A DNA stretch of 64,000 nucleotides, from contig JAAVJQ010000006.1 of NCBI GenBank assembly GCA_012038135.1, positions 1-64,000 of the forward strand. The letters are read 5' to 3'. Source of the DNA: Salinimicrobium nanhaiense. GTDB lineage: Bacteria; Bacteroidota; Bacteroidia; Flavobacteriales; Flavobacteriaceae. The notes beneath the pieces were generated by a model that did no database searches, was not told where the DNA came from, and saw only the letters and a list, made by a program, of their open reading frames with translations. The position numbers and the translations under genes were made by a program. Positions 43,493-52,160 of the stretch are shown here, piece by piece. Each line of letters begins with the position of its first letter. Position 1 is the first letter of the stretch.

Positions 43493-43924
43493 TTAAGTTT
43501 CTTTACTGGTTTTTCTAAGATTATTACCAGTGTAGAGGTAGATATCCATTTTAAGCGTTTTGAATTTATCTGCAAAGTCTGTTATTCTTTGTCCAAGCTT
43601 GATGTGTTCATCATGATAAAAGACTTCGCAGCTAATGTCTTCGCATTCCAGGATACCTTCAATGTCATACCTGTGGTTGTGCACCTCTCTAACGAGTTCA
43701 ATACTTTCTTTTTTGAATTCCTGGAGGTCATTATAAAAGATCTGAAGTCTCTCATATAGGTTGAGTACGTTCTTTTTAAAAATATCTGCAGTAAGAAATA
43801 GAATGAGGAAATTGATCTCTTCAGTAATATAGGACAGCTCCTCTTTCCAGCTCCTGTTTTCATTAAGCAATCTCTCTATCTCCTTCTCGTTTGCCGAGAA
43901 ACTTCTGGAAGTATTCCGGTTCAT
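43493..43924 (-). CDS. Helical protein of unknown function, paralogue 2
   Basis: The protein is 143 aa and starts MNRNTSRSFSANEKEIERLL. It is helical; WKEELSYITEEINFLILFL and HDEHIKLGQRITDFADKFKTLKMDIY line up with the neighbouring gene 43020. The conserved H/E positions could bind metal, as in hemerythrin-like bundles, but this is speculation. No function is known. About 210 bp of AT-rich DNA separates it from the divergent lipoprotein gene at 44136. Confidence 0.68.
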   Translation of the reverse strand: MNRNTSRSFSANEKEIERLLNENRSWKEELSYITEEINFLILFLTADIFKKNVLNLYERLQIFYNDLQEFKKESIELVREVHNHRYDIEGILECEDISCEVFYHDEHIKLGQRITDFADKFKTLKMDIYLYTGNNLRKTSKET

Positions 43925-44135
43925 AATTGCCTCTATTTAAGTTATTAAGGTAAAGAATTAAATATCTATTATTATGACAAATGTCAAGAAATAAAATTAT
44001 ATGCGGTCCAAAAAGGGGATTTTTTACCGAAGTTTTAAGTCTTAAAAATTTAACTAAAAATAATTTAGGAATTTGTATTGTGAATCTAAAAATGATATAC
44101 ATTTGGCGCCTCAAACAATTAATAATTCATTTAAA

Positions 44136-44357
44136 ATGAAAAAATCCTTTTTGACTTTTGCTGTTATCGCATTAGTATTTAGTTTTACTTCTTGTAAAGA
44201 AACTACTACTGAAACCACTGAAGAAAGTGCAGTAGAAGTTATCGAAACTCCAGAGACTCCAGAAGTTGAGGAAGTTGAAGTTGAAGAAGTTGTTGATACT
44301 ACAAGCACCGGCGGTACCGTAGTAGAAGACATTACAGATACTACTTCTGTAGAATAA
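44136..44357 (+). CDS. Small acidic lipoprotein
   Basis: The start at 44136 (MKKSFLTFAVIALVFSFTSCK) gives a lipoprotein signal with the lipobox Cys in SFTSC. The 73-aa product has almost no other structure: about 50 residues rich in Glu, Thr and Val (EEVEVEEVVDTTSTGG). It probably tethers to a membrane. The longer frame from 44073 has an unlikely extra N-terminus. A hairpin terminator follows. Function is unknown. Confidence 0.75.
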   Translation: MKKSFLTFAVIALVFSFTSCKETTTETTEESAVEVIETPETPEVEEVEVEEVVDTTSTGGTVVEDITDTTSVE

Positions 44358-44395
44358 TTTATTCTTTCGAAGAACCCGGCACATAAGTGCCTTAG

Positions 44396-44428
44396 AAGGA
44401 TCCGTGAGCTAATTACGGATCTTTTTAT
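44396..44428. terminator. Terminator between lipoprotein and beta-CASP gene
   Basis: AAGGATCCGT and ACGGATCTTT form an imperfect stem, followed by TTTATTTT. Both flanking genes end here convergently, so it may serve both. Confidence 0.75.
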
Positions 44429-44429
44429 T

Positions 44430-45803
44430 TTAAACAGATATGGTTATCACGTGGCCAATGTGAGGGATCTCTGCCTTCCAGGCATATTTGTCTTTGATCT
44501 TAACCCTAAGTACATCTGCAGCTTTTTTCTCACCATGGATCAAAAATACCCTTTCCGGTACATTCTCCATTTCCGAGATCCAGTTTAGCAGCCCTTTTTG
44601 ATCGGCATGGGCCGAAAGACTGTTGATGCTTTTTACGGCTGCCTTTACTTTAAAGTACTTTCCGAAGATCTTTACATCAGGTAAGCCTTCCAAAATTTGC
44701 CTTCCGCGGGTGCCTTCCGCCTGGAAACCCGTAAGAAGAATTGTGCTTTTTGGATCTTCAATAAAAAACCTCAGATAGGTGAGTACTCGTCCCCCGGTCA
44801 CCATTCCGCTGCCCGCGATGATCACCTTTGGATGAGGATCTTCAATAGTTTTCCAGGTGTCCCTGTATTTGGTGATGATCCTGAAACTTTTTTTCATCCG
44901 CTTAAATTCTTCATGAGATAATTTATGCCAGGACATAAACCTGCTGAAAACCGTGAGTACCTCATTTCCCATAGGGCTGTCAATGTAAAGCGGAATCGGC
45001 GGAATTAAATTCCTGTCTCTGAGTTTATAGATGCGGTACATAAGGGTTTGTAACCGCTCCACCGCAAAACTGGGGATGATGAGCATTCCCTGCTGTTCCA
45101 TGGTGGTTTCTATGGCCTTTTTAATGATCATATCGGGATCTTCATCGGGATGTAGCTTATCTCCGTAAGTGCTTTCCAGAAAAAGAAGATCGGCGCGCTT
45201 AGGTTTAAGAGGAGGATCGAGCAGGCTATCTTCGTCCTGGCCAACATCGCCCGAAAAAACAAAAATTTTCTTTCCTATCTCCAGTTCAATATATGTCGAC
45301 CCCAGAATATGAGCATTGGGTCTAAACCTAAATTTTATATGCTCAGAAAAAATAATCCATTCATCAGGTTTTGCAGTCTTAAAGAGTGCTACAGTTTGAG
45401 CAACATCTTTCTCATCATATAAGGGTAAGGCAGGTTCGTGCAGGGAATAATGTTCTTCGTTAGCTCTTTCGGCATCTTCCTGCTGGATCTTTGCACTGTC
45501 AACGAGGATGATCTCGGCTATTGCCAGGGTAGGAGAGGTACCGGTAATTTGTCCTGTAAAACCTTCTTTTACAAGCCGTGGTAAGGAGCCGGTGTGATCA
45601 AGATGCCCGTGAGTTAGCAGCACCAGATCGATCTTTTCCGGCGGAAAAGGAAAGCTGTTCCAGTTCATTTCCCGAAGCTCCTTTAGCCCCTGGAACATTC
45701 CGCAGTCAACGAGGATATTTTTTCCGAAAGCTTCTAAAAGGAATTTTGATCCTGTCACTGTTCCCGAAGCACCCAAAAAATGTATTTTCACATTACTTTC
45801 CAT
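44430..45803 (-). CDS. Beta-CASP metallo-beta-lactamase-fold hydrolase
   Basis: The protein is 457 aa. The N-terminal MBL metal motif is LTHGHLDHTGSLPRL (about residues 63-77), with a further FSGDVGQDEDSLLDPP region. The beta-CASP inserted domain has SFAVERLQTLMYRIYKL. SLSAHADQKGLL and VFLIHGEKKAA complete the C-terminal site. Family members include RNase J, archaeal CPSF and other RNA endo/exonucleases. It is the last of a five-gene run after the USP genes and overlaps the preceding ATP-cone nuclease by 11 bp. RNA cleavage is inferred from the family. Confidence 0.9.
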   Translation of the reverse strand: MESNVKIHFLGASGTVTGSKFLLEAFGKNILVDCGMFQGLKELREMNWNSFPFPPEKIDLVLLTHGHLDHTGSLPRLVKEGFTGQITGTSPTLAIAEIILVDSAKIQQEDAERANEEHYSLHEPALPLYDEKDVAQTVALFKTAKPDEWIIFSEHIKFRFRPNAHILGSTYIELEIGKKIFVFSGDVGQDEDSLLDPPLKPKRADLLFLESTYGDKLHPDEDPDMIIKKAIETTMEQQGMLIIPSFAVERLQTLMYRIYKLRDRNLIPPIPLYIDSPMGNEVLTVFSRFMSWHKLSHEEFKRMKKSFRIITKYRDTWKTIEDPHPKVIIAGSGMVTGGRVLTYLRFFIEDPKSTILLTGFQAEGTRGRQILEGLPDVKIFGKYFKVKAAVKSINSLSAHADQKGLLNWISEMENVPERVFLIHGEKKAADVLRVKIKDKYAWKAEIPHIGHVITISV

Positions 45804-46641
45804 GATAAGCTATTCGGGAATTACACAGCTCTTCCATCTCATCAAGAATTTTCTTTTTACGCCTCTCAGAGATCTCCAGCTGGTCCAGAAGAAATTTATT
45901 ATTTTTTAAATCTTTACATAAGACAACATCTCTGCTCAACAGGAATTGTTTTTCTCTTCCGGATAATAAAGTAGAAACTGTAATTGGATAGAGTCCTAAA
46001 TGGTCTATGCGATCCTTAAGACCGTGTCCTTTTGGGAAATCCCAGCTTAACAGCTGCAGGCCTACACAATGACTGTATTGTACGGCATCTTTTGTGAACC
46101 TGGTATTGGTTACGACCCAGCCCTCATTAAAGAACTGGTTGATTTCCCCTTTTTGAGGGGTGTGCTTCTTTATATCCTCAAAGCGGGCATGAATGTAAAG
46201 AGGAATTTTAACATTGCAGTTCCTACCCTGTTCTCCATGAAATTTGCATTCAATGAACAGCTTCTTTTCTCCTCTTACTGCAATGACATCGATCTCATGA
46301 GGAACACAGGCGCCCTGTACGACCTTTCCAACTTCGACTTTGTATCCGCTGTTTTCCATAACGGCGCCAATGAAGCGTTCAAAAGGAAATCCGGTTGGTC
46401 CCAATTCAAAAATGGCTTTTTTAAGCTTATATCGGGAGGCGGTTAATCCATCCTGTTCTTTCAGAAGTTTATATGCCAGTTTATAGATCTGTTTTGTGCT
46501 CATTCCTTCATAAAGCTCCCTTTCCAGAGTTCTAAGGATGTCATCGATAACGTGCTCTTTTGCTCCCGACCTTCTAAGGGAGCCGGCAACTTTCTCTTTG
46601 GAATAATCAGGTCGTTCTCCCGAAGCAGTTAGGATCCTCAT
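45793..46641 (-). CDS. ATP-cone domain fused to PD-(D/E)XK nuclease domain
   Basis: The protein is 282 aa. Residues about 1-90 form an ATP-cone, the regulatory fold of NrdR and ribonucleotide reductase (ASGERPDYSKEKVAGSLRR ... ASRYKLKKAIFELGPTGFPFERF). Residues about 90-180 hold a restriction-endonuclease-like (Mrr_cat) domain with HEIDVIAVRGEKKLFIECKFH; Asp118, Glu131 and Lys133 would be catalytic. The rest has no recognised domain. It follows three USP genes (7 bp gap) and overlaps the beta-CASP gene. Nucleotide-gated nuclease activity is a hypothesis. Confidence 0.85.
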   Translation of the reverse strand: MRILTASGERPDYSKEKVAGSLRRSGAKEHVIDDILRTLERELYEGMSTKQIYKLAYKLLKEQDGLTASRYKLKKAIFELGPTGFPFERFIGAVMENSGYKVEVGKVVQGACVPHEIDVIAVRGEKKLFIECKFHGEQGRNCNVKIPLYIHARFEDIKKHTPQKGEINQFFNEGWVVTNTRFTKDAVQYSHCVGLQLLSWDFPKGHGLKDRIDHLGLYPITVSTLLSGREKQFLLSRDVVLCKDLKNNKFLLDQLEISERRKKKILDEMEELCNSRIAYHGK

Positions 46642-46648
46642 GGCGAAG

Positions 46649-47500
46649 CTATTTTAATTTTAGGGGTTGATGCAACACCAGCACCGGCACTTTAGAAAAA
46701 TGCGCCAGATTTTTATACAAGGGTTGAAGTAACAGATTCTGTACCAGGGTATGTTTCTTGTTTACAAAAGCGATCATGTCACTGCCCCTGCTTTCCAGGA
46801 AGGAGTAAATTCCCATGGGCACACTAAGATACTCCAGGAAGTGAAAGGAATGTTTTACGCCCTCCAGCTTCTCCTGAAGTTGTGCCCTGTTATATTTCTG
46901 GGACCTGCTCAAACCTCCTTCTTCGGCTATGTGCAGGATACGTATTGAGGAATTATATTTATGTGCCAACCCAATTAAAAAATCAAGGTCTTTAGGTGTT
47001 AGCTCTACCTTAAAACTATTAGCCAGTACAATTTCTGCAGGAGGTTTAAATGAAGCATGGGCAGGAACAGCAAGAACAGGACATTTCTCTACCTCTTCCA
47101 GGATATTGATGGTATTGCTCCCGTAGATCACTTCCTTATTTCCTGTGTGGCCCTGGGTACCTATTACGATAAGGTCCTGCTTATGCATCCTCAGCTCCTT
47201 ATTAATTGCACCTGCCGGTAAAAGATTATGGACGGAAGTCTTTAAAGTATGTTCTTTTCCGGTTTTTAAGTTCAATTCCTCGGCAAGATCGTCAAGCTTC
47301 TTTTGAAGATCTTTTTTTGTCTTATCCAGGCTTTCATTCCCCGGCTCTGCAGAAAGAATGCTCTCTTCATGATAGTCAAACACCTTGTATGCATGTAAAA
47401 TAGTAAAAATAACCTTCTCCTCCCTGAACATCTCAAGCGCATAGGTGATCGCATTGAAAGCATTCTGCGAGAAATCTGTAGCTAAAAGGATCTTTTTCAT
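46649..47500 (-). CDS. Universal stress protein, tandem copy 3
   Basis: The protein is 283 aa with two USP halves. The first half has the ATP-binding motif intact (GTQGHTGNKEVIYGSNT: G-2X-G-9X-G-S), while the second half (about 150-283) is degenerate. USPs bind ATP and protect cells during starvation or oxygen stress. Its start overlaps the stop of the preceding USP gene by 4 bp, and the ATP-cone nuclease follows after 7 bp. Confidence 0.9.
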   Translation of the reverse strand: MKKILLATDFSQNAFNAITYALEMFREEKVIFTILHAYKVFDYHEESILSAEPGNESLDKTKKDLQKKLDDLAEELNLKTGKEHTLKTSVHNLLPAGAINKELRMHKQDLIVIGTQGHTGNKEVIYGSNTINILEEVEKCPVLAVPAHASFKPPAEIVLANSFKVELTPKDLDFLIGLAHKYNSSIRILHIAEEGGLSRSQKYNRAQLQEKLEGVKHSFHFLEYLSVPMGIYSFLESRGSDMIAFVNKKHTLVQNLLLQPLYKNLAHFSKVPVLVLHQPLKLK

Positions 47501-48342
47501 GATTTCTTTTTTGACGGAATAACTAAAAACGGCACTTTAACATTAAATCCAATCTCATTGATCACCGGACGGAAAAGAAGGTTTTCGAAAAATGAATGTT
47601 TGTTGTTGACCATTACGAGCATATCTACATCATTTTCTTCAGTAAAATCATAGATAGCCCGGGTTACGGATTTATCGGTAATGCTAAAAAAGTTAAGTTT
47701 ATTATTCTTAAAGGTTCTTACCAGTGCTTTCTTCCTTCCCGTCTGACTTTCAGTAAGATTTAATCCGGAATAGACATGGAGTACATTTATGGTAGAGTTG
47801 TGAGTATCTACAATATTGCGCATGATCGTAAGCACCCCGGGAATCTCGGTCTCATAATCTGTAGGAAAGAGTATATTTTTAGGTGGGCGGTATTCGAAAT
47901 GGGCGGGAATTGCCATTAAAGGACACCTGGTTTTTTTAATGGCATGAACAGTATGGGTGCCAAACAGGATCTCCTCGGCTCCTGTAGCTCCTTTTGTACC
48001 CATTACTACCAGGTCAATATTTTTTTCCTTTACAATTTCCTTTATCTCATCACTTAGAAGATTGAAAGAAGAAACGAGTTCAAAAGAGTGGTTCTCATTT
48101 CTGTATTTTCTAAGAATTTTTCGCCGTACCCGCTCAAGACCCTGCAGTGATTTATTCCTATAGATCTCTGTTAATGTAGGTTGGGTGCTGCTGTAGGTAA
48201 GGTACTCATTGTCATAAAGAACCGGCGTGTAAGTGTTGAGAAGGAAAAATTCACATTCTTCCCCGGCTAAGAGTTCCAGTGCATAGCAGATCGCATTATG
48301 TGCATTTGCTGAAAAATCTGTGGGAAGAAGTATTTTTTTCAT
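47497..48342 (-). CDS. Universal stress protein, tandem copy 2
   Basis: The protein is 281 aa, again two USP halves; it starts MKKILLPTDFSANAHNA. The first half carries a full ATP-binding motif (GTKGATGAEEILFGTHT). The second half is divergent. It lies 11 bp after USP copy 1 and overlaps copy 3 by 4 bp. The high level of sequence drift between the three copies suggests an old duplication and possible heteromer formation. Confidence 0.9.
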   Translation of the reverse strand: MKKILLPTDFSANAHNAICYALELLAGEECEFFLLNTYTPVLYDNEYLTYSSTQPTLTEIYRNKSLQGLERVRRKILRKYRNENHSFELVSSFNLLSDEIKEIVKEKNIDLVVMGTKGATGAEEILFGTHTVHAIKKTRCPLMAIPAHFEYRPPKNILFPTDYETEIPGVLTIMRNIVDTHNSTINVLHVYSGLNLTESQTGRKKALVRTFKNNKLNFFSITDKSVTRAIYDFTEENDVDMLVMVNNKHSFFENLLFRPVINEIGFNVKVPFLVIPSKKKS

Positions 48343-48353
48343 GGCTGAAGTAT

Positions 48354-49202
48354 TTACAATCGGTGAAAATTCTGAAGTACCAAAAATGGGATTTTAGGAT
48401 CGAAGCCTATTTTATCTATTGTGGAAGTATAGAGCAGATTTTCTAAATAGCTATGACGGGAATTGACCAGTACCAGTAAATCGATGTTCAACTGCGGAAT
48501 AAGTTTTTGAATAGCTTCAGCTTTATCATCCATTTCTTCAAAATGTTCTGTAACCTTTATGTTATAGAATTGTTCAAGAACTGCCATTTTATGCTCCCTT
48601 TGTCTAAGTGTCTCCTGCTGAAACTTTGAAACATAAAGCAAATGGATCTCGGCACAAATTGAGCGGGCCAAATCTCCCAGTAGCTTGAGTTCTCTTTTCT
48701 GGTAGGGTAGCATGAAATTGGAAGGAAATAAAATTCGTTTTAGTTCCCTGAAGTTATAATTGGCAGGAATACTTAAAACGGGGCACTGTACATATTTAAT
48801 GATCTGGAGGGAATTGCTTCCAAAGGTGAGCTTTCGATCATGGGAAACTCCTTTAGTGGAAGTAATGATAAGATCAACATTCTCCCTTTCTGCAAGGTCA
48901 TTTACCTCGTCTATAAGTAATCCAAAGGCAGACACTATTTTAAATTCATGTTTGGGATTTTGGAAGATCTCCAGGATACGTTCTCTGAGTCTTGCTAATT
49001 CAGCCTCTGCCTTTTCTTTGATCTTCTTCTTTTGAGCTTCAAGAAACTCCCTGTTAATGTTGTTGGCCTCATCAAAAACTTCGTCGGCATAGGCGTGCAA
49101 AAGAAAAAATTCACTTCTTTCATACTTAAATAATTCTGCAGCATATTTAAGTGCGTCAAAAGCATTTTCTGAAAAATCGGTTGGCACGACTATCTTTCTC
49201 AT
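48354..49202 (-). CDS. Universal stress protein, tandem copy 1
   Basis: The protein is 282 aa, the first gene of the five-gene run. It starts MRKIVVPTDFSENAFDALKY. In its ATP motif the first Gly is replaced by Ser (STKGVSHDRKLTFGSNS), so nucleotide binding may be weaker than in copies 2 and 3. The second half is divergent. About 115 bp upstream is the Hsp20 gene with its own terminator, so the promoter of this run should lie in 49203-49268. Confidence 0.9.
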   Translation of the reverse strand: MRKIVVPTDFSENAFDALKYAAELFKYERSEFFLLHAYADEVFDEANNINREFLEAQKKKIKEKAEAELARLRERILEIFQNPKHEFKIVSAFGLLIDEVNDLAERENVDLIITSTKGVSHDRKLTFGSNSLQIIKYVQCPVLSIPANYNFRELKRILFPSNFMLPYQKRELKLLGDLARSICAEIHLLYVSKFQQETLRQREHKMAVLEQFYNIKVTEHFEEMDDKAEAIQKLIPQLNIDLLVLVNSRHSYLENLLYTSTIDKIGFDPKIPFLVLQNFHRL

Positions 49203-49268
49203 AATTAAGGATTTTCTTAAAGTTACAGGAAATCAGAATAGTAAATAATGATTTCTGGCATTATTGAA

Positions 49269-49307
49269 AAAGGAAAGAGGGATGAGAACCATATCCCTCT
49301 TTCCTTT
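49269..49307 (-). terminator. Terminator after hsp20
   Basis: A 15-bp perfect stem (AAAGGAAAGAGGGAT / ATCCCTCTTTCCTTT) with a 9-base loop lies 12 bp past the hsp20 stop, followed by TTTTTC on the minus strand. Confidence 0.9.
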
Positions 49308-49318
49308 GAACCCCAGAA

Positions 49319-49786
49319 CTATGAAATATTGATTTGGCGGGCTTTTTTAGGCTCCATATTTTCTTTCTTATGAAGTTTTAGCTTAAGAATGCCATCTTCG
49401 TATTTGGCCTGTATGTCTTTTTCTTCATCAATATTCTCAGGGATACTTAATGATCTGGAAAAGGAGTTATAACTAAACTCTTTTGTAACAAATCCTTCTC
49501 TTTCTTCATCTTTGCTCTCTTCTTTTTGTGCAGATACGGTAAGTATTCCATCATCAAGAGTAATATTAAAATCATCTTTCTTTAGACCTGGAGCAGCAAG
49601 TTCAACTTCAATTTCCTTTTCCATCTCCTTAATATTCATGGCGGGACTCATATCAAAGTCGCCGTTGGAATCAAAGAAGTTATCCATCATACTGTTTCGA
49701 TCCATTAAACCGGTAAAAAATGGATCATTTCTAAAGACATTACTCAGCCTGGGAGTCCTGCGTTTGTTTGACTTGATAAGTGACAT
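49319..49786 (-). CDS. Small heat shock protein Hsp20
   Basis: The protein is 155 aa. A short N-terminal arm (LSNVFRNDPFFTGLMDRNSM) precedes the alpha-crystallin domain (about residues 45-140: MNIKEMEKEIEVELAAPGLKK ... DDGILTVSAQKEE). The C-terminal ARQINIS gives the I-x-I motif that contacts neighbouring subunits. It is an ATP-independent holdase chaperone. It lies 115 bp from the USP run and 115 bp from the REC-Crp gene, all in the same direction. Confidence 0.93.
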   Translation of the reverse strand: MSLIKSNKRRTPRLSNVFRNDPFFTGLMDRNSMMDNFFDSNGDFDMSPAMNIKEMEKEIEVELAAPGLKKDDFNITLDDGILTVSAQKEESKDEEREGFVTKEFSYNSFSRSLSIPENIDEEKDIQAKYEDGILKLKLHKKENMEPKKARQINIS

Positions 49787-49900
49787 AGCTGTAATTTTTA
49801 ATTAGACATTAATTATGCACTAAATTAAAATCCGGTCCTCCATAGATTCATGATAAATGTCAGGGAGACAAACAATTAAGAAGAAATTAGCAATCCTGAT

Positions 49901-50941
49901 TTAGTGGATATTCCGAAGCTTTTGAAGATCCAGGATCCTGATGTTGCGGCCAATAATATCTATAATTCCGTCGGTTTTTAAAGAGGAAAGACTTCTTATA
50001 AAACTTTCCGTAGAGATCCCCGCGACACTGGCCATATCTCCCCGAGAAACCTTTAGTAATGGCTGGAGGCCACTATTTGATTTTTTTACAAATTCCAGGA
50101 GCGTACTTGCCGTCTTTTTAAGTACAGAGCCATAGGCCATTTCCAGGAGATGGGTTTTAAGGTTGATGAGGTGATTTGAAAGGAGTTCAGCAAATTCAAG
50201 AGTAAGCTCCTGATTTTGCTTTAGCATTTCCACAAAATCATGATGAGAGATCCTGAAAAGGATACTCCGTTCAAGGGCGGTTGCATTTTCAGGAAAGATC
50301 GATTGAGTTTTAAAGCTATAAAAGCCTATAAAATCCCCTTTTTGAGAGATATCGGTAATAAGTTCTTTCCCCCACTCATCCAGTTCAAAAGTTTTGATCA
50401 ATCCATATTCCAGGAGGTAAATACTGGAAGCTGTGCGACCTTCAAGAAAGATCTCTTCGTCCTTTTCTGCTTCTAATTGTTCCCCATAGGTACGAAAGAA
50501 ATTCTTTAAATGTTCAAGTTGATCCTGCCGGATAATTTGTGATGGTTCTGTTCTGTTTTTAAGCTGAAGATCTTTTTTCTCAAGGCGTTTTTCTACTGCG
50601 ACAATGAGATCTCTTTCATCAAAAGGTTTGGGAATATAATCTTCAGCCCCCATATTCATGCCTTTTCGTATATCACACAGATTTGACCTGGCAGAAAGAA
50701 AAATGAATGGGATCTTTGAGGTTTTTTGATGTTTTTGCAACTCTTCATAAACCTGGTATCCATCCCACTGCGGCATCATAATGTCCGAAATTATTAGATC
50801 GGGCTCCTCCTTAAAGGCTTTTTGAAACCCACTTTTCCCGTCGTGAGAAGTAATAACACCATACCCGGAGAGTTCAAGTAATTCTTTTGTATTCTCTGCA
50901 AGGACGATGTCATCTTCAATAAGCAGAATGACTTTTTCCAT
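49901..50941 (-). CDS. Response regulator receiver fused to Crp/Fnr-type regulator
   Basis: The protein is 346 aa. Residues about 1-125 form a receiver domain (VILLIEDDIVLAENT) with phosphoacceptor Asp53 (LIISDIMMPQWDGY), Ser83 and Lys105 (PKPFDERD). Residues about 150-265 are a cyclic-nucleotide-binding-like sensor domain (EEIFLEGRTASSIYLLEYGLI), and the C-terminus (about 285-346) is a Crp-type winged helix (VSRGDMASVAGISTESFIRSLSSL). No kinase is adjacent, and no Fe-S-binding Cys cluster is seen. It likely controls the nearby stress genes, an inference from position. Confidence 0.9.
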   Translation of the reverse strand: MEKVILLIEDDIVLAENTKELLELSGYGVITSHDGKSGFQKAFKEEPDLIISDIMMPQWDGYQVYEELQKHQKTSKIPFIFLSARSNLCDIRKGMNMGAEDYIPKPFDERDLIVAVEKRLEKKDLQLKNRTEPSQIIRQDQLEHLKNFFRTYGEQLEAEKDEEIFLEGRTASSIYLLEYGLIKTFELDEWGKELITDISQKGDFIGFYSFKTQSIFPENATALERSILFRISHHDFVEMLKQNQELTLEFAELLSNHLINLKTHLLEMAYGSVLKKTASTLLEFVKKSNSGLQPLLKVSRGDMASVAGISTESFIRSLSSLKTDGIIDIIGRNIRILDLQKLRNIH

Positions 50942-51164
50942 ATTCTTGATATTCAGTCAAATATCCGCTTGTCAAATAAAATATTTCTATTATTCAAGCA
51001 TGAATTTTGGCAGTATTAAGATACGACAGGATTATCGATTTTGGGAAATTTTTAGGAACAAAATCTGTAGCTTATTGGAAGCCGTTTTTCTATCTTTAAA
51101 GATATCATTCTCCTAAGCCGAAATTTCAATTCCTAACTGCAGGTGAGGAGAGAAACCAGTTGTT

Positions 51165-51428
51165 ATGAACGCAATGATTTGCCAGTGCTGCGGACTTTCT
51201 TTTTCTCCAAAGGCCAGAGGTACAAACCGCGACCAAAGTAAAAGTGGAGATTACTGCCTGGACTGTTTTAAAGACGGTGAATTCAGAGATCATATGAGTA
51301 TCCAGGAGATGGAGAAAAAACTGCTGGAAATGGCTAAACATCATGATGGACTATGTATGGAGGAAGCTGAAGCTGCAATTAAAAACCTTCCCGACCTTAA
51401 GCGCTGGAAGATGACACACATTTTATAG
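51165..51428 (+). CDS. Small zinc-ribbon protein (Zn_ribbon_2 type)
   Basis: The protein is 87 aa. The N-terminal half has a zinc ribbon with CQCCGLSFS and CLDCFKDGEF Cys pairs. The second half is helical (IQEMEKKLLEMAKHHDGL). This pattern matches the Zn_ribbon_2 family of unknown role. Either ATG 51165 or 51174 may be the start. It stands alone upstream of the azurin gene, 119 bp apart, and divergent from the REC-Crp gene. Confidence 0.78.
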   Translation: MNAMICQCCGLSFSPKARGTNRDQSKSGDYCLDCFKDGEFRDHMSIQEMEKKLLEMAKHHDGLCMEEAEAAIKNLPDLKRWKMTHIL

Positions 51429-51490
51429 CAGCTTAAAATTTCTTTAACTTTCCTTAACTAAGGATTCCTCGGTATTTCTAGAATTTCTTT

Positions 51491-51498
51491 TACCTTTG
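51491..51498 (+). promoter_or_regulatory. Possible -7 promoter box before azurin gene
   Basis: TACCTTTG matches TAnnTTTG, 49 bp before the azurin ATG. No good -33 box is seen. Confidence 0.35.
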
Positions 51499-51547
51499 AA
51501 CATATCTCAAAAAAAGGAGGTATAGTCATTATTTAAAAATAAGTAAT

Positions 51548-52108
51548 ATGAAAAATATTCAAAGATTTCTCATGATTTTAGCTACAGTGGTATTTGTAAG
51601 CTGTGGGGATGAAAAGAAAGAACAGGAAACCATCACCATTGGTGAAGAAGGAACTGTAGAAAGAACTACAACCACTAATACAACTGCCCGGGATACGGCA
51701 GGGACAACTGCCGAAGGTACAACCAGGCAAAAGGGGGTTGTGCAGGTAAACCTTACCGGGAACGACCAAATGCAATTCAATCTTAAGGAAATTAGAGTGA
51801 AGGCAGGGGAAACAGTTCGGCTAACCCTAAAACATGTAGGTCAATTACCTGAAAATGCCATGGGACATAATTTTGTTCTTTTACGAAAAGGGACTGACGT
51901 GGTTGACTTTGCTACCAAAGCTGCAAGCGCAAGCCAGAATGAATACATCCCGGAAGGTGCAGAACAGGTTATAGTTCATACCGAAATGATTGGGGGAGGA
52001 GAAGAAACCTCTATTGAGTTTACTGCTCCTGAAGCCGGAACCTATGACTTTATTTGTAGTTTCCCGGGGCATTATATTCAGATGCAGGGAAAATTCATCG
52101 TAGAGTAA
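51548..52108 (+). CDS. Azurin-type blue-copper lipoprotein
   Basis: The protein is 186 aa with a lipoprotein signal (lipobox FVSCGDE). A Thr/Glu-rich linker (about 20-62) leads to the cupredoxin domain (about 63-186). Copper ligands are visible: His in MGHNFVLL, then Cys, His and Met in CSFPGHYIQMQGKF. Azurins shuttle electrons in the periplasm. It lies between a zinc-ribbon gene and the MlaEFD operon, with no obvious redox partner beside it. The lipid anchor is a common feature of flavobacterial azurins. Confidence 0.93.
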   Translation: MKNIQRFLMILATVVFVSCGDEKKEQETITIGEEGTVERTTTTNTTARDTAGTTAEGTTRQKGVVQVNLTGNDQMQFNLKEIRVKAGETVRLTLKHVGQLPENAMGHNFVLLRKGTDVVDFATKAASASQNEYIPEGAEQVIVHTEMIGGGEETSIEFTAPEAGTYDFICSFPGHYIQMQGKFIVE

Positions 52109-52127
52109 GATTTTTTTAAATTTATAT

Positions 52128-52158
52128 GAAGAGCTTCCCATCCAGGTGGGGAGCTTTT
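52128..52158 (+). terminator. Terminator after azurin
   Basis: AAGAGCTTCCCA pairs with TGGGGAGCTTTTTT around a 6-base loop with one mismatch, followed by a T run. The mlaD stop lies just after it on the other strand. Confidence 0.82.
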
Positions 52159-52160
52159 TT

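Noticed and set aside
44430..46641. Restriction-modification system
   Set aside because: No methyltransferase or specificity subunit is present; the nuclease domain is fused to an ATP-cone and sits with USP genes.
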